From Candidatus Poribacteria bacterium (GTDB lineage Bacteria; Poribacteria; WGA-4E; JAJDTR01), in the NCBI GenBank assembly GCA_028820655.1, contig JAPPIK010000048.1:1-40858 (forward strand): DNA of 40,858 nucleotides. The letters are read 5' to 3'. The position numbers were made by a program, and so were the translations under genes. A model generated the notes under the pieces. The model saw only the letters and a list, made by a program, of their open reading frames with translations, was not told where the DNA came from and ran no database searches. Of this stretch, positions 1 through 7,736 are shown in pieces; position 1 is the first letter of the stretch; each line of letters begins with the position of its first letter.

Positions 1-79
1 CTTACGTTTTACGTTTGACGTCTGTCTAAAAGCTACAAATTACTAATTCCGTTTTTTTTATTATTCTCTTTCTATGTAG

Positions 80-98
80 GCGGGGCATCTTGCCCCGC
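80..98. repeat. Hairpin repeat, GCGGGGCA arms
   Basis: Perfect 8-bp inverted arms, GCGGGGCA and TGCCCCGC, around a TCT loop, preceded by GTAG. The same style (GTAG plus a GC-rich palindrome) recurs at 2050, 17323 and 20366, so this is one of several dispersed intergenic hairpins rather than a dedicated terminator. There is no T-tract. Confidence 0.75.
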
Positions 99-155
99 AT
101 TGGCACGGCTTTATTCACGTCATTTATGCACCGTCAATTTAGAGAAATGGTATAA

Positions 156-344
156 GCAATACAGAAAAATCTGAGGCACGGAGAAATAACCGATAAGATT
201 ATTGGAGCTGCGTTGGAGGACGCGCATATCGCGCAGGCATTAAATTACTTGAAGGCGTATCGGTTGGAAGTGGGCTTATTAATCAATTTCGGAGGAAAAT
301 GTTTGAAGTTCAATCGATTGGTTCTTTCGCAACCCGACCATTAA
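156..344 (+). pseudogene. GxxExxB-family protein remnant with internal deletion
   Basis: One open frame joins two pieces typical of the GxxExxB family (PDDEXK-like, often near restriction and mobile genes). The first is an N-terminal piece reading LRHGEITDKIIGAA. The second is the family's C-terminal piece, containing LNYLKAYRLEVGLLINFGG, and ends at TAA. The family is usually about 125 residues. Here only about 60 codons remain, and the middle, with the region between the conserved G-x-x-E-x-x-B motif and the final strands, is missing. The junction lies near nt 213. There is no start codon or ribosome-binding site just upstream, and a stop lies at 153-155. I infer a decayed gene with an in-frame deletion. 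The family match is by eye. Confidence 0.6.
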
Positions 345-373
345 TTGGGCAAATGACGCAGTTTGAATCGAAA

Positions 374-440
374 ATGTCCTAGATTGGCCGATTCTAATCC
401 GTGAAATCCGTTTAATCCGCGAAAATCCGCGATTCAGACA
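374..440 (-). repeat. TGTCTGAAT-type intergenic repeat, inverted copy
   Basis: Ends in AATCCGCGATTCAGACA, the inverse of the TGTCTGAATCGCGGATT start seen at 5686. Inside are AATCCG units spaced about 10 bp apart (AATCCGTGAAATCCGTTTAA). The other end (TGTCCTAGAT) is a weaker match. This marks the left side of the island with the TPR and restriction genes. Confidence 0.65.
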
Positions 441-464
441 AGAGCATCCTCCTTGTAGGGTGGA

Positions 465-500
465 ATCAAGCAAATGGACAGTGAGTGCGATAGAGATATC
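465..500 (+). repeat. 35-bp GATC-ended element, degenerate copy 1
   Basis: Begins AATCAAGC and ends GCGATAGAGATATC. It lies inside a GTAGGGTGG / CCCACC hairpin frame (456-509), so it looks inserted in a second repeat. An upstream GTG at 460 lies within this repeat. For that reason the ATG at 541 is preferred as the start of the TPR gene. Confidence 0.65.
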
Positions 501-540
501 CTGCCCACCATCCTCAACTCCACCATTGGGAAAATCAACC

Positions 541-2049
541 ATGGATCGACAGAAAGCTCAACAACTCTATGAGGAAGGGCTAGTCCTGAAAAAGCACAAA
601 CACTATGACGACGCCCTATCTTGCTTTGAGCAGGTCGTTGAACTTGACGCCAATCATGCCGAAGCGTGGTATCAGATAGGCTGTTGCCGTTCAGAACTAG
701 CCAAACAGAAAATCGAAAGCGCCGAAGAGCGGCTCTGCGCTTATGGTGAGTTTGAACTTTATGAGGGGGCAATAGAGGCTTACCAGAAAGCGATTGAACT
801 CCAGCCAGATTACACAAGCGCCCGTAGATTTTTAGCAGAACTGTTCACCTATTTTGGTGAGATGCAATCCGAGGCGGATAAAGATGATCTATCTGACTGG
901 ATGCGGGCTATTGAGTGGTATAAACAAGCCATCGAAGTTTACCCCGATCTCACCGATTCCTACTATAAATTGGCAGAGGCATACGAGTTCTTATTGGACG
1001 ACAAGTCGATTCACGATTGGGACGATGACGATGTATTCGATCAAACAGGCATCGGCACAGTTGACATCACTGAGAGGCGCATAGAAACCTATCGACAGCT
1101 CACTCGGGTGCAACCCAGAGACGCCAAAGCTTTCTATCGATTGGGAGGAGCATACATAGTCTCTATCGATCCTCTCATTACGCTCTGCCAAGATTACGGC
1201 AATGAATCGACCGACGAAATTGAAGCCATGAGGGAATGGAAACACCCCGTCGTTCACGAGGTGCTCAAAAAAGCGGCAGGAGCGTTTCGGTCTGCCGTGA
1301 GTATTAAACCCGATTACGTATCTGCTTATTTGGAATTAGCAGTGGCGTATCAAGCAATTGGTCAACTGGAGGAGTCGGTTCAAGCCTTCAAACAAGCCAT
1401 TGCCCTTGGCAGCACGGCTCACGACCGACTTGCCAAAGCATATCACGACCTCGGTCGCCAGAAGTTTAGTGGTGGAAACTACACGGAAGCGATTGAGTGT
1501 TATCATAGTGCCATCGTGACCAACTCAAAATACGATGAGGTATATTACGATCTCGGGGTTGCACATGATGAAACTGGACAATACGAGTTGGCAGTCCTGT
1601 GGTACCAACGCGCAAGGAGCGCTTGTGGAGATCCCATTCTGCGTTATAATGACGACTATTTCGAGTCTGCGACGGATGTCTACGCGCATGTAAGGGACTC
1701 CTATGACTATCCCGATCTGTATTATCGCCTAGGAAAAACATATCACAGAATTGGACAATACGAGGACGCCGTAGAAGCCTATCTGGTGGCGATCGATCAC
1801 TTTATAGTTATTGAAGAAGCCTATCATGAGGCGTGCTATGAAATAGAGCGGAACGCGGTTAACCGCCTTGTTGCCCGCCGCCGTGCCGAGCAAGGGGATC
1901 ATGAGGCGTGTAATGAAATAGATCGGAACGCGGTACCCATTAAGCAGGAATATTTGAGTTGTCTTTTGCCCGAGCCGCCCCAGCAACCGGAATGGTGGGA
2001 TAATGTGTTCAAATACAAAGAGTCCGCATCGCGATGTGAACCCTTGTAG
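541..2049 (+). CDS. TPR-repeat protein
   Basis: A 502-residue tetratricopeptide protein, predicted cytosolic (no signal peptide or membrane segment). TPR-like helical pairs recur along the chain, for example YEEGLVLKKHKHYDDALSCF, AIEAYQKAIELQPDYTSA and AYHDLGRQKFSGGNYTEAI. TPRs are protein-binding scaffolds, and no enzymatic domain is visible. The ATG at 541 was chosen because an in-frame upstream GTG (460) lies in a dispersed repeat. The last 80 residues contain an in-frame near-duplication (HEACYEIERNAV, then HEACNEIDRNAV 25 residues later) that looks like inserted repeat DNA. The gene lies about 60 bp before the type IIG enzyme in the same direction, so a functional link is possible but not shown. 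Confidence 0.8.
   Translation: MDRQKAQQLYEEGLVLKKHKHYDDALSCFEQVVELDANHAEAWYQIGCCRSELAKQKIESAEERLCAYGEFELYEGAIEAYQKAIELQPDYTSARRFLAELFTYFGEMQSEADKDDLSDWMRAIEWYKQAIEVYPDLTDSYYKLAEAYEFLLDDKSIHDWDDDDVFDQTGIGTVDITERRIETYRQLTRVQPRDAKAFYRLGGAYIVSIDPLITLCQDYGNESTDEIEAMREWKHPVVHEVLKKAAGAFRSAVSIKPDYVSAYLELAVAYQAIGQLEESVQAFKQAIALGSTAHDRLAKAYHDLGRQKFSGGNYTEAIECYHSAIVTNSKYDEVYYDLGVAHDETGQYELAVLWYQRARSACGDPILRYNDDYFESATDVYAHVRDSYDYPDLYYRLGKTYHRIGQYEDAVEAYLVAIDHFIVIEEAYHEACYEIERNAVNRLVARRRAEQGDHEACNEIDRNAVPIKQEYLSCLLPEPPQQPEWWDNVFKYKESASRCEPL
1823..1934 (+). repeat. In-frame duplicated 37-bp segment within TPR gene
   Basis: Positions 1823-1859 and 1898-1934 are near-identical (ATCATGAGGCGTG, then ATGAAATAGA, then CGGAACGCGGT) and are exactly 75 bp apart, so the frame is kept. 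The second copy is bounded by GATC...GATC, like the dispersed 35-bp element. The spacer starts with the palindrome GCGGTTAACCGC. This is probably repeat DNA absorbed into the coding frame. Confidence 0.6.
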
Positions 2050-2066
2050 GGTGCGCACTGCGCACC
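2050..2066. repeat. Palindrome GGTGCGCA/TGCGCACC after TPR stop
   Basis: Perfect 8-bp arms around a single central C, immediately after the TAG stop of the TPR gene. It could form a hairpin between the TPR gene and the type IIG gene. There is no U-tract, so strong intrinsic termination is not expected. It resembles the other GTAG-led hairpin repeats. Confidence 0.6.
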
Positions 2067-2107
2067 AGCCTTTGATGAACTCTGTTAATTGAACCCTATA
2101 ATCAACA

Positions 2108-5100
2108 ATGAACCAACACAAAAACGACATCAAGAACGCCCTCAAGCAGTTCACCGACGGAAACCTCGCCGACAACGCGCGGCGCCTCCTCGACACCCTC
2201 GGCTATTGCAGCAAAAGAACAATGTCCCTCGAACCCAACACCGCCGAGGAATTCATTTATAATTTCGATCCGTCAAAGACAATAAATGCGAACCGGGCGC
2301 TGCTTGATGAATGGGAATCCATTGACATCTTGTTCCAACTGACAAGCGGCGAAATCACCCTGAGCGGCCAAGCCGCACTAGGCTTTGAGAGCAGCGGAAT
2401 AGATAATAGCATCTATCAATCCTACCTCTTCTTCGTTCTGAAACTGCGCGGCGGCAGTTACTCCCGCACCAAGCTTTCGGATATCACTCGCGAAATCAAC
2501 AAGCTCACCCCGATGCCCGCGATGGTAATCTTCCAGCACGGCAGATTGTTGACCTTCGCGGTTATCGATCGGCGTTTACACAGACGCGACGAATCAAGGG
2601 ATGTGCTCGAAAAAGTGACGCTGATTAAGGACATCAATCTCGGGGCGCCCCACCGCGCGCACATCGACATCCTATTCAACCTCTCGCATCGGCAGCGACA
2701 ATTCGCGAATTTCAACGCGCTCCATGAAGCCTGGAAAGAAGCGCTGGACACAGAGACGCTCAACAGAGATTTCTACAAGGGGTTGTTCAAGTGGTTTGAA
2801 TGGGCAGTGTGTGAGGCGAAGTTCCCGGCGGAAGAAGCGAATACGTTAAACCCGCAGGAACACGTTATCCGCTTAATCACCCGCCTATTGTTCGTTTGGT
2901 TTCTCAAGGAGAAGGGATTGGTCGCCGAGGAGTTGTTTCAGGAGGATGGTGTACGAGACTTGTTGAAAGACTACGACCGTGAGGACGGCGATTCCTACTA
3001 CCGTGCCGTGTTGCAAAACCTGTTCTTCGCCACGCTGAACACCGAGATAGAGAAGCGTGAGTTTAGCGCTGAGGCAAACGCCACGCATCGGGACTTCTCA
3101 CGGTATCGTTACAAAAGCCAAATCAGCAACCCGGATAAACTGCTGGAGTTGTTCGCTCAAACGCCCTTCATCAACGGCGGGCTGTTCGATTGCTTGGACA
3201 GCGAGGAGGCAACGGACGATGGCGGCTACCGGATCGACTGTTTTTCGGATAGGCACTACAAAAAACTGAGCCTCCCCAACCGTCTCTTTTTCCACAAGGA
3301 CGACGGTCTGTTTCCCTTGTTGAAACACTATAAGTTCACGGTTGAGGAGAACACGCCGATAGAGCAGGAGGTGGCGCTGGATCCCGAACTGCTCGGCAAG
3401 GTATTTGAAAACCTGCTGGCGGCATACAACCCGGAAACCGGCGAGTCTGCCCGCAAGCAGACCGGCTCCTACTACACGCCGCGCCCCATCGTGGACTATA
3501 TGGTAGAGGAGGCATTGGTAGCGGCGCTGGCGGGACAAGCGCGCTCGACAAACGGTGACGAAGCATTCTGGGAGGAGCGGCTGCACTATCTACTGGATTA
3601 TGCGAAGGCGTCCGACGATGCCGACCAATGGTTCAGTGCCGGCGAGGCCGATAAAATCGTGCAAGCAATCTCGGAACTCAAAATCCTCGACCCCGCCGTG
3701 GGTTCCGGAGCCTTTCCGATGGGAGTGCTCCACAAGCTGACCCTGGCGCTGCGGCGGCTTGACCAGGACAACAGCCGGTGGGAACGGTTACAGAAGGAAC
3801 GAGCGGCAAAACGCGCGGAAGCCGCATTCGACACGAAAGACGACAGAACGCGGCGTGAAGAACTCTTCGAAATCGACGAAACCTTCAAGCGCTACCGGGA
3901 TTCGGATTTCGGTCGAAAGTTGTACCTGATTCAAAACAGCATCTTCGGCGTGGATATTCAGTCTATTGCTTGCCAAATCGCCAAATTGCGCTTTTTCATC
4001 TCGCTTGCGATTGAGCAGGAGCCGGACGAAGAAGCGGAGAATTTCGGTATCAAGCCGTTGCCGAATCTGGAAACACGCTTTATTGCGGCGAACACGCTCA
4101 TCGGTCTCACCATCGTGCGGGATCTGACGAGCGTCAACGCACAGGACATAGAGCGTCAACTGCGCGATAACCGCGAGCGATATTTTCATGCCACGACACG
4201 ACGACAGAAACTTAATTGTAGACGTAGGGATAAGGTACTGCGCGGAAAATTGGCGGCGGAGTTAACGGGTGTCGGAATGCCCGCCGATGAAGCCGAAAAA
4301 ATCGCCTATTGGGATCCCTACGACCAGAATGCATCTACCGACTTTTTTGACACGGTATGGATGTTCGGGATCGCGGATGGGTTTGATGTGGTGATTGGAA
4401 ATCCGCCGTATGTGCGTCAAGAGAAAATAAAAAGCCTCAAACCGACGCTGAAGAAACAATATGATTGCTACACGGGCACAGCCGACCTCTACGTTTATTT
4501 CTATGAGCGCGGTTTTCAGTTGCTGCGGGACAATGGAATTCTGACCTACATCTCTTCAAACAAGTATTTCCGGTCCGCCTACGGCAAGAAACTAAGATCT
4601 TTTCTCGCCCGTCAATCTACTATTTCTCAACTTATTGATTTTGGTGATGCGCCGGTTTTTACCTCAATTGCGTATCCGAGCATCATCGTGATTGGCAAAA
4701 CGCGCACCGGAGGGAATCATCTTCGCGCGCTGAATTGGGAACCGGGCTCGTCCATTGAGGAATTTCGGAGGATTTTTCGGACGAAAGGGTTCTCCATGCC
4801 GCTAGATGCCCTAACCGCTGACGGTTGGCGTCTCACTTCTCCCGTGGTGTTGAATCTGTTGGAGAAACTACGCAGCACGGGTAAGCCGTTGGGTGAATAT
4901 GTAGAAGGACGATTTTATTACGGCATCAAAACAGGTTTGAACGATGCCTTCGTGGTGAACAGAGAAACACGAGATAGACTCATAGCTGAGCATTCATCGT
5001 CTGCTGAAGTATTAAAGCCCATTTTGCGTGGTCGGGATGTAAAGCGGTGGCAGGTTGATTTCGCCGAAAAGTACATCATCACCATCGAATCGTCGGAAAA

Positions 5101-5683
5101 TCGAACGCATCCGTGGTCTGGGCGATCCGCGGACGAAGCGGAGGAGGTTTTCGCCGATACTTATCCCGCAATCCACGCCCACTTGCAAGCGCATCGGGAT
5201 CGGTTGATTGAGCGTTACGATCAGGGGAAATATTTCTGGGAGTTGCGAGCGTGTGCCTATTGGAAGGAGTTTGAAAGACCGAAGATTGTCTATCCCGATA
5301 TAGCACAAAGTGCCGAGTTTGCCTTTGATGATGGCGTTTATATTTTGGGCAATACTTTGTATCTCTTGCCGACCAAGGAGATGTGGCTACTTGGATTGCT
5401 CAACAGCAAAGCAGTATTTTGGTTTTATACAAAAACAAGCACACAAATCCGAGGTGGATTTGTGAGGTTCATTGCTCAATATGTGTCACAAATCCCGGTT
5501 CCCAATATCGATCCATCACAGAAGACACTTGTTGAGAATCTAGTCAATGAGATTCTTGCCGCCAAACATAATGACCCGGACGCCGACATCACCGCGCTTG
5601 AAAATGAGATTGATCGGGTGGTATACTCACTATACAATTTAACCCGCGAGGAAATTGAGATTGTGGAGGGAGTGGCGGAGTAA
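2108..5683 (+). CDS. Type IIG (Eco57I-like) restriction-modification enzyme
   Basis: A 1,191-residue single-chain enzyme expected to methylate adenine in a specific DNA site and to cut DNA nearby. SAM-binding motif I is DPAVGSGAFPMG at residues 528-539, and the N6-adenine catalytic motif IV is NPPY at 765-768, giving the usual order of amino-methylases. The region after about residue 850 has the TaqI-like target-recognition layout (FYYGIKTGLNDAFVV; LKPILRGRDVKRW), and the C-terminus ends in the family's helical tail (LTREEIEIVEG). The N-terminal 500 residues would hold the nuclease; I cannot assign its catalytic residues with certainty. No separate S or R subunit and no BREX genes are adjacent, so a stand-alone type IIG enzyme fits best. 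No clear ribosome-binding site precedes the ATG. Length is normal and the frame is intact. Confidence 0.9.
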   Translation: MNQHKNDIKNALKQFTDGNLADNARRLLDTLGYCSKRTMSLEPNTAEEFIYNFDPSKTINANRALLDEWESIDILFQLTSGEITLSGQAALGFESSGIDNSIYQSYLFFVLKLRGGSYSRTKLSDITREINKLTPMPAMVIFQHGRLLTFAVIDRRLHRRDESRDVLEKVTLIKDINLGAPHRAHIDILFNLSHRQRQFANFNALHEAWKEALDTETLNRDFYKGLFKWFEWAVCEAKFPAEEANTLNPQEHVIRLITRLLFVWFLKEKGLVAEELFQEDGVRDLLKDYDREDGDSYYRAVLQNLFFATLNTEIEKREFSAEANATHRDFSRYRYKSQISNPDKLLELFAQTPFINGGLFDCLDSEEATDDGGYRIDCFSDRHYKKLSLPNRLFFHKDDGLFPLLKHYKFTVEENTPIEQEVALDPELLGKVFENLLAAYNPETGESARKQTGSYYTPRPIVDYMVEEALVAALAGQARSTNGDEAFWEERLHYLLDYAKASDDADQWFSAGEADKIVQAISELKILDPAVGSGAFPMGVLHKLTLALRRLDQDNSRWERLQKERAAKRAEAAFDTKDDRTRREELFEIDETFKRYRDSDFGRKLYLIQNSIFGVDIQSIACQIAKLRFFISLAIEQEPDEEAENFGIKPLPNLETRFIAANTLIGLTIVRDLTSVNAQDIERQLRDNRERYFHATTRRQKLNCRRRDKVLRGKLAAELTGVGMPADEAEKIAYWDPYDQNASTDFFDTVWMFGIADGFDVVIGNPPYVRQEKIKSLKPTLKKQYDCYTGTADLYVYFYERGFQLLRDNGILTYISSNKYFRSAYGKKLRSFLARQSTISQLIDFGDAPVFTSIAYPSIIVIGKTRTGGNHLRALNWEPGSSIEEFRRIFRTKGFSMPLDALTADGWRLTSPVVLNLLEKLRSTGKPLGEYVEGRFYYGIKTGLNDAFVVNRETRDRLIAEHSSSAEVLKPILRGRDVKRWQVDFAEKYIITIESSENRTHPWSGRSADEAEEVFADTYPAIHAHLQAHRDRLIERYDQGKYFWELRACAYWKEFERPKIVYPDIAQSAEFAFDDGVYILGNTLYLLPTKEMWLLGLLNSKAVFWFYTKTSTQIRGGFVRFIAQYVSQIPVPNIDPSQKTLVENLVNEILAAKHNDPDADITALENEIDRVVYSLYNLTREEIEIVEGVAE

Positions 5684-5685
5684 AT

Positions 5686-5783
5686 TGTCTGAATCGCGGA
5701 TTACACTGATTACGCAGATTGCGCGGATTAAAACCAATCGTCCATGTACACGAATTCAATCCGTGAATTCTGATATTCAGACA
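5686..5783 (+). repeat. 98-bp repeat with TGTCTGAAT/ATTCAGACA ends
   Basis: Starts 3 bp after the type IIG stop codon with TGTCTGAATCGCGGATTA and closes with ATTCAGACA, giving perfect 9-bp inverted ends. The interior has GATTACGCAGATTGCGCGG units and the inverted pair GAATTCAATCCGTGAATTC. Related copies are at 374, 7444 and 9901. It may be a non-autonomous mobile repeat; no transposase is near. Confidence 0.7.
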
Positions 5784-5801
5784 TGAGACAAAAAACTATC
5801 A

Positions 5802-5987
5802 TTGAGGCAGAGAAACAATGAGAAAATTGCAAAAAATATTCATAACCTGTCCACCTTGGATGCGGACTGGCGCTCTTGGCAGATCACAAGCGGATTGACG
5901 ACGCGGAAATCAAGATGCGGTAATCGCAAATTGAAAGATGACTTTGCAAAATCTAAACTTAACGGACACGTAGATTTGTACGGATAG
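5802..5987 (+). pseudogene. Possible frameshifted coiled-coil remnant
   Basis: The frame starts with NNEKIAKNIHNLSTLDADWR, and a neighbouring frame continues with LLADHKRIDDAEIKM before a stop. Together these resemble a small heptad-rich bacterial protein broken by a frameshift. No start, ribosome-binding site or named family can be assigned. This is weak and may be chance; the rest of the 5,784-6,038 interval shows nothing else. Confidence 0.2.
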
Positions 5988-6038
5988 AGAGTTGAATTAT
6001 TTAATCGTCTGCACTGAGACGTGGAAAGGAGCATAAGC

Positions 6039-7037
6039 ATGGATGTAAGCATACCTGCTCTGGAAAAGTTGGTGGACTATGTTGCTAGTGGGGTCGGAAG
6101 CGTAGCAGGTCCAATGTTAGCACCTTGGAAGGCGCGCCAAGAGACTAAAGCAAGACTAGTTAACGCCAAGGGGCGAGCAGATGAGTTAGTGATTCAGGCG
6201 CGTGGGCAGTCAACCGCGTTACAACTTATTGCAGACGCGCAGGAAAAGGCGCGAGAATTTGAAATTCAAGGCCAGATGTCCTTTAACGAGACAGTGAACC
6301 AGACCATTCAGTTCCAGGCAGAAAAGAGGCAGAGGAACATCAAGGCAGTGGTAAACCAAGCCGCTACCGAGCTTGGGGACAAGAATGTCCCTAATAGCGA
6401 GCCTGACCATGATTGGACAGCGCGGTTTTTCAACGAGGTGCAAGACGTATCGTCGGAAGGAATGCAGACACTTTGGGCACGAATCCTCGCTGGCAAAGTA
6501 GAGCGTCCAGAATCTACATCTATAAAGACTCTAGGTATATTGCGAAACCTCGATCAACATATTGCTACACTTTTCAGCCGACTATGCTCGTTATGTGTAA
6601 GCATCGAAAATGAAGATGCGCGAGTTCCTTCATTGGGCGGTGATGTGGGAAATAACTCTCTTGAGAAGTATGGTCTTGGATTTGGTAAACTCAATGAATT
6701 GAGTGAACATGGGCTCATCATCTCCAACTATACAACTTGGCATGATTATATCAACTGTATAGGAAGGATATTACCGCTAAATGTACCTCACCGATTCCGT
6801 ATCCCGTTCAATCATCAGGGGCGATTTTGGGTTCTGGCACCGATTTCGGGCGATACTACAGTGAATAATTTCAAGTTATTCGGCGTAGCTCTCACTCAAT
6901 CAGGCGCAGAATTGCTTAAAGTTGTTGATATTGACCCTGTAGACAATTACACGCAAGATCTCATTAGGTTCTTCAATCAAGAAGGGTTGCAGATGACCGA
7001 ATCAGATTCTACGGAACCTCAAATTTTGCCAATGTAA
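6039..7037 (+). CDS. DUF2806 / TIGR03899-like protein
   Basis: A 332-residue soluble protein. The central block with DHDWTARFFNEVQDVSSEGM followed by LWARILAGKVERP and LGILRNLDQHIATLFSRLC matches my memory of the DUF2806 family, whose biochemical role is unknown. The N-terminus (residues 1-100) is alanine/glutamine-rich and helical, likely coiled coil (ADAQEKAREFEIQGQ). The ATG at 6039 was chosen over an in-frame GTG at 6021 because AAAGGAG (6025-6031) lies 7 bp before it. It stands alone between the type IIG gene and a type IIG remnant. Proteins of this family often occur in variable regions, so a defence or stress role is possible but is inference. Confidence 0.7.
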   Translation: MDVSIPALEKLVDYVASGVGSVAGPMLAPWKARQETKARLVNAKGRADELVIQARGQSTALQLIADAQEKAREFEIQGQMSFNETVNQTIQFQAEKRQRNIKAVVNQAATELGDKNVPNSEPDHDWTARFFNEVQDVSSEGMQTLWARILAGKVERPESTSIKTLGILRNLDQHIATLFSRLCSLCVSIENEDARVPSLGGDVGNNSLEKYGLGFGKLNELSEHGLIISNYTTWHDYINCIGRILPLNVPHRFRIPFNHQGRFWVLAPISGDTTVNNFKLFGVALTQSGAELLKVVDIDPVDNYTQDLIRFFNQEGLQMTESDSTEPQILPM

Positions 7038-7281
7038 TACGGGCGATCTGGAGCCTACAGCAACGCGGAACAGTGGCCACTCGCATATAATGATTCTCAG
7101 TTTGACAATCCACCGCCTCCAGAGCGTCCGATGAATATACCAAGAAATCTAATGCGGACGGATTTCGCCATAGTCTTTCTTACCTCGCGTTCAATCCAGG
7201 CGTAACTGAATCTGCCGAAACCGTTTAGACGTTCGTATCCTTTATTGTTCTAGCTATAGCAATTCAAATCAGACCTCTGTA

Positions 7282-7437
7282 ACACAGATAGATACAAATG
7301 TGAATCGCATCTTCGTCGCCAAACGCGCTGACCAGAAAAACAACATGACCAGTCTTGATAAAGAAATTAATCAGGAGAAATACTCGGTACACAATTTAAT
7401 CCCGATAGAAATTGCGATTGTGGAGGGAGTGAGGTAA
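7282..7437 (+). pseudogene. 3' remnant of a second type IIG restriction gene
   Basis: About 50 codons, reading NVNRIFVAKRADQKNN, then LDKEINQEKYSVHNL, then IEIAIVEGV and a stop. They align codon for codon with the C-terminal tail of the intact enzyme (VNEILAAKHNDPDAD, ENEIDRVVYSLYNL, IEIVEGV; nt 5535-5683). The remnant differs at many positions, so it is an old or separately acquired homologue rather than a fresh duplication. As in the intact gene, the stop is followed within a few bases by the TCTGAATCGCGGATTA repeat. Upstream (7,038-7,280) I can recognise nothing else of the gene, so most of it has been deleted or has decayed beyond recognition. Confidence 0.75.
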
Positions 7438-7443
7438 TAAGCT

Positions 7444-7487
7444 AGTCTGAATCGCGGATTAAATGGATTACGCAGATTACGTGGATA
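7444..7487 (+). repeat. TGTCTGAAT-type repeat, partial copy
   Basis: Reads AGTCTGAATCGCGGATTA followed by ATGGATTACGCAGATTACG. It matches the start of the 5686 repeat in the same orientation and at the same place relative to a type IIG stop codon. The far inverted end is not recognisable. Confidence 0.6.
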
Positions 7488-7496
7488 AAAAACCGT

Positions 7497-7733
7497 TTGA
7501 GATATTTTAAATGTATCTGCGAGTGGAACCACTTCCTAAAGTGCCGGATTAGATGTAGGTCCCGAGAGTTGGAAAGTTATAACATTTATCTAGAGTCCGA
7601 CTCCTCTGTCTCCACACCGTTTCCAGTGCCAAACAGGATGCACGTTTCATATAATCTTCATGGTTTGGTTGACACCGATTTGCCGAAGGGTTATCATGAC
7701 ACTATGGGAAATCTGCTTCGCGAAGGAGAATAA
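7497..7733 (+). CDS. Small ORF upstream of TPR/Doc pair, uncertain
   Basis: A 78-codon frame with a TTG start and no clear ribosome-binding site. It ends 3 bp before the TPR ATG. The peptide has no recognised family, signal peptide or membrane helix. Its last codons (NLLREGE) lie over the ribosome-binding site GAAGGAG of the TPR gene. It may be a short leader or a chance frame; I lean towards chance. Confidence 0.2.
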   Translation: MRYFKCICEWNHFLKCRIRCRSRELESYNIYLESDSSVSTPFPVPNRMHVSYNLHGLVDTDLPKGYHDTMGNLLREGE

Positions 7734-7736
7734 GTC

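Noticed and set aside
1-79. Gene end or regulatory site at the window start
   Set aside because: Only an AT-rich stretch is visible; there is no open frame or motif I can support.
460-540. Longer N-terminus of the first TPR gene from GTG 460
   Set aside because: This part lies in a dispersed repeat (35-bp element within a GTAGGGTGG frame) and reads as non-TPR sequence; ATG 541 is better.
2108-5683. BREX PglX methyltransferase
   Set aside because: The size and NPPY motif fit, but no brxA/B/C/L or pglZ genes are near. The recognition-domain layout and C-terminal tail fit a stand-alone type IIG enzyme better.
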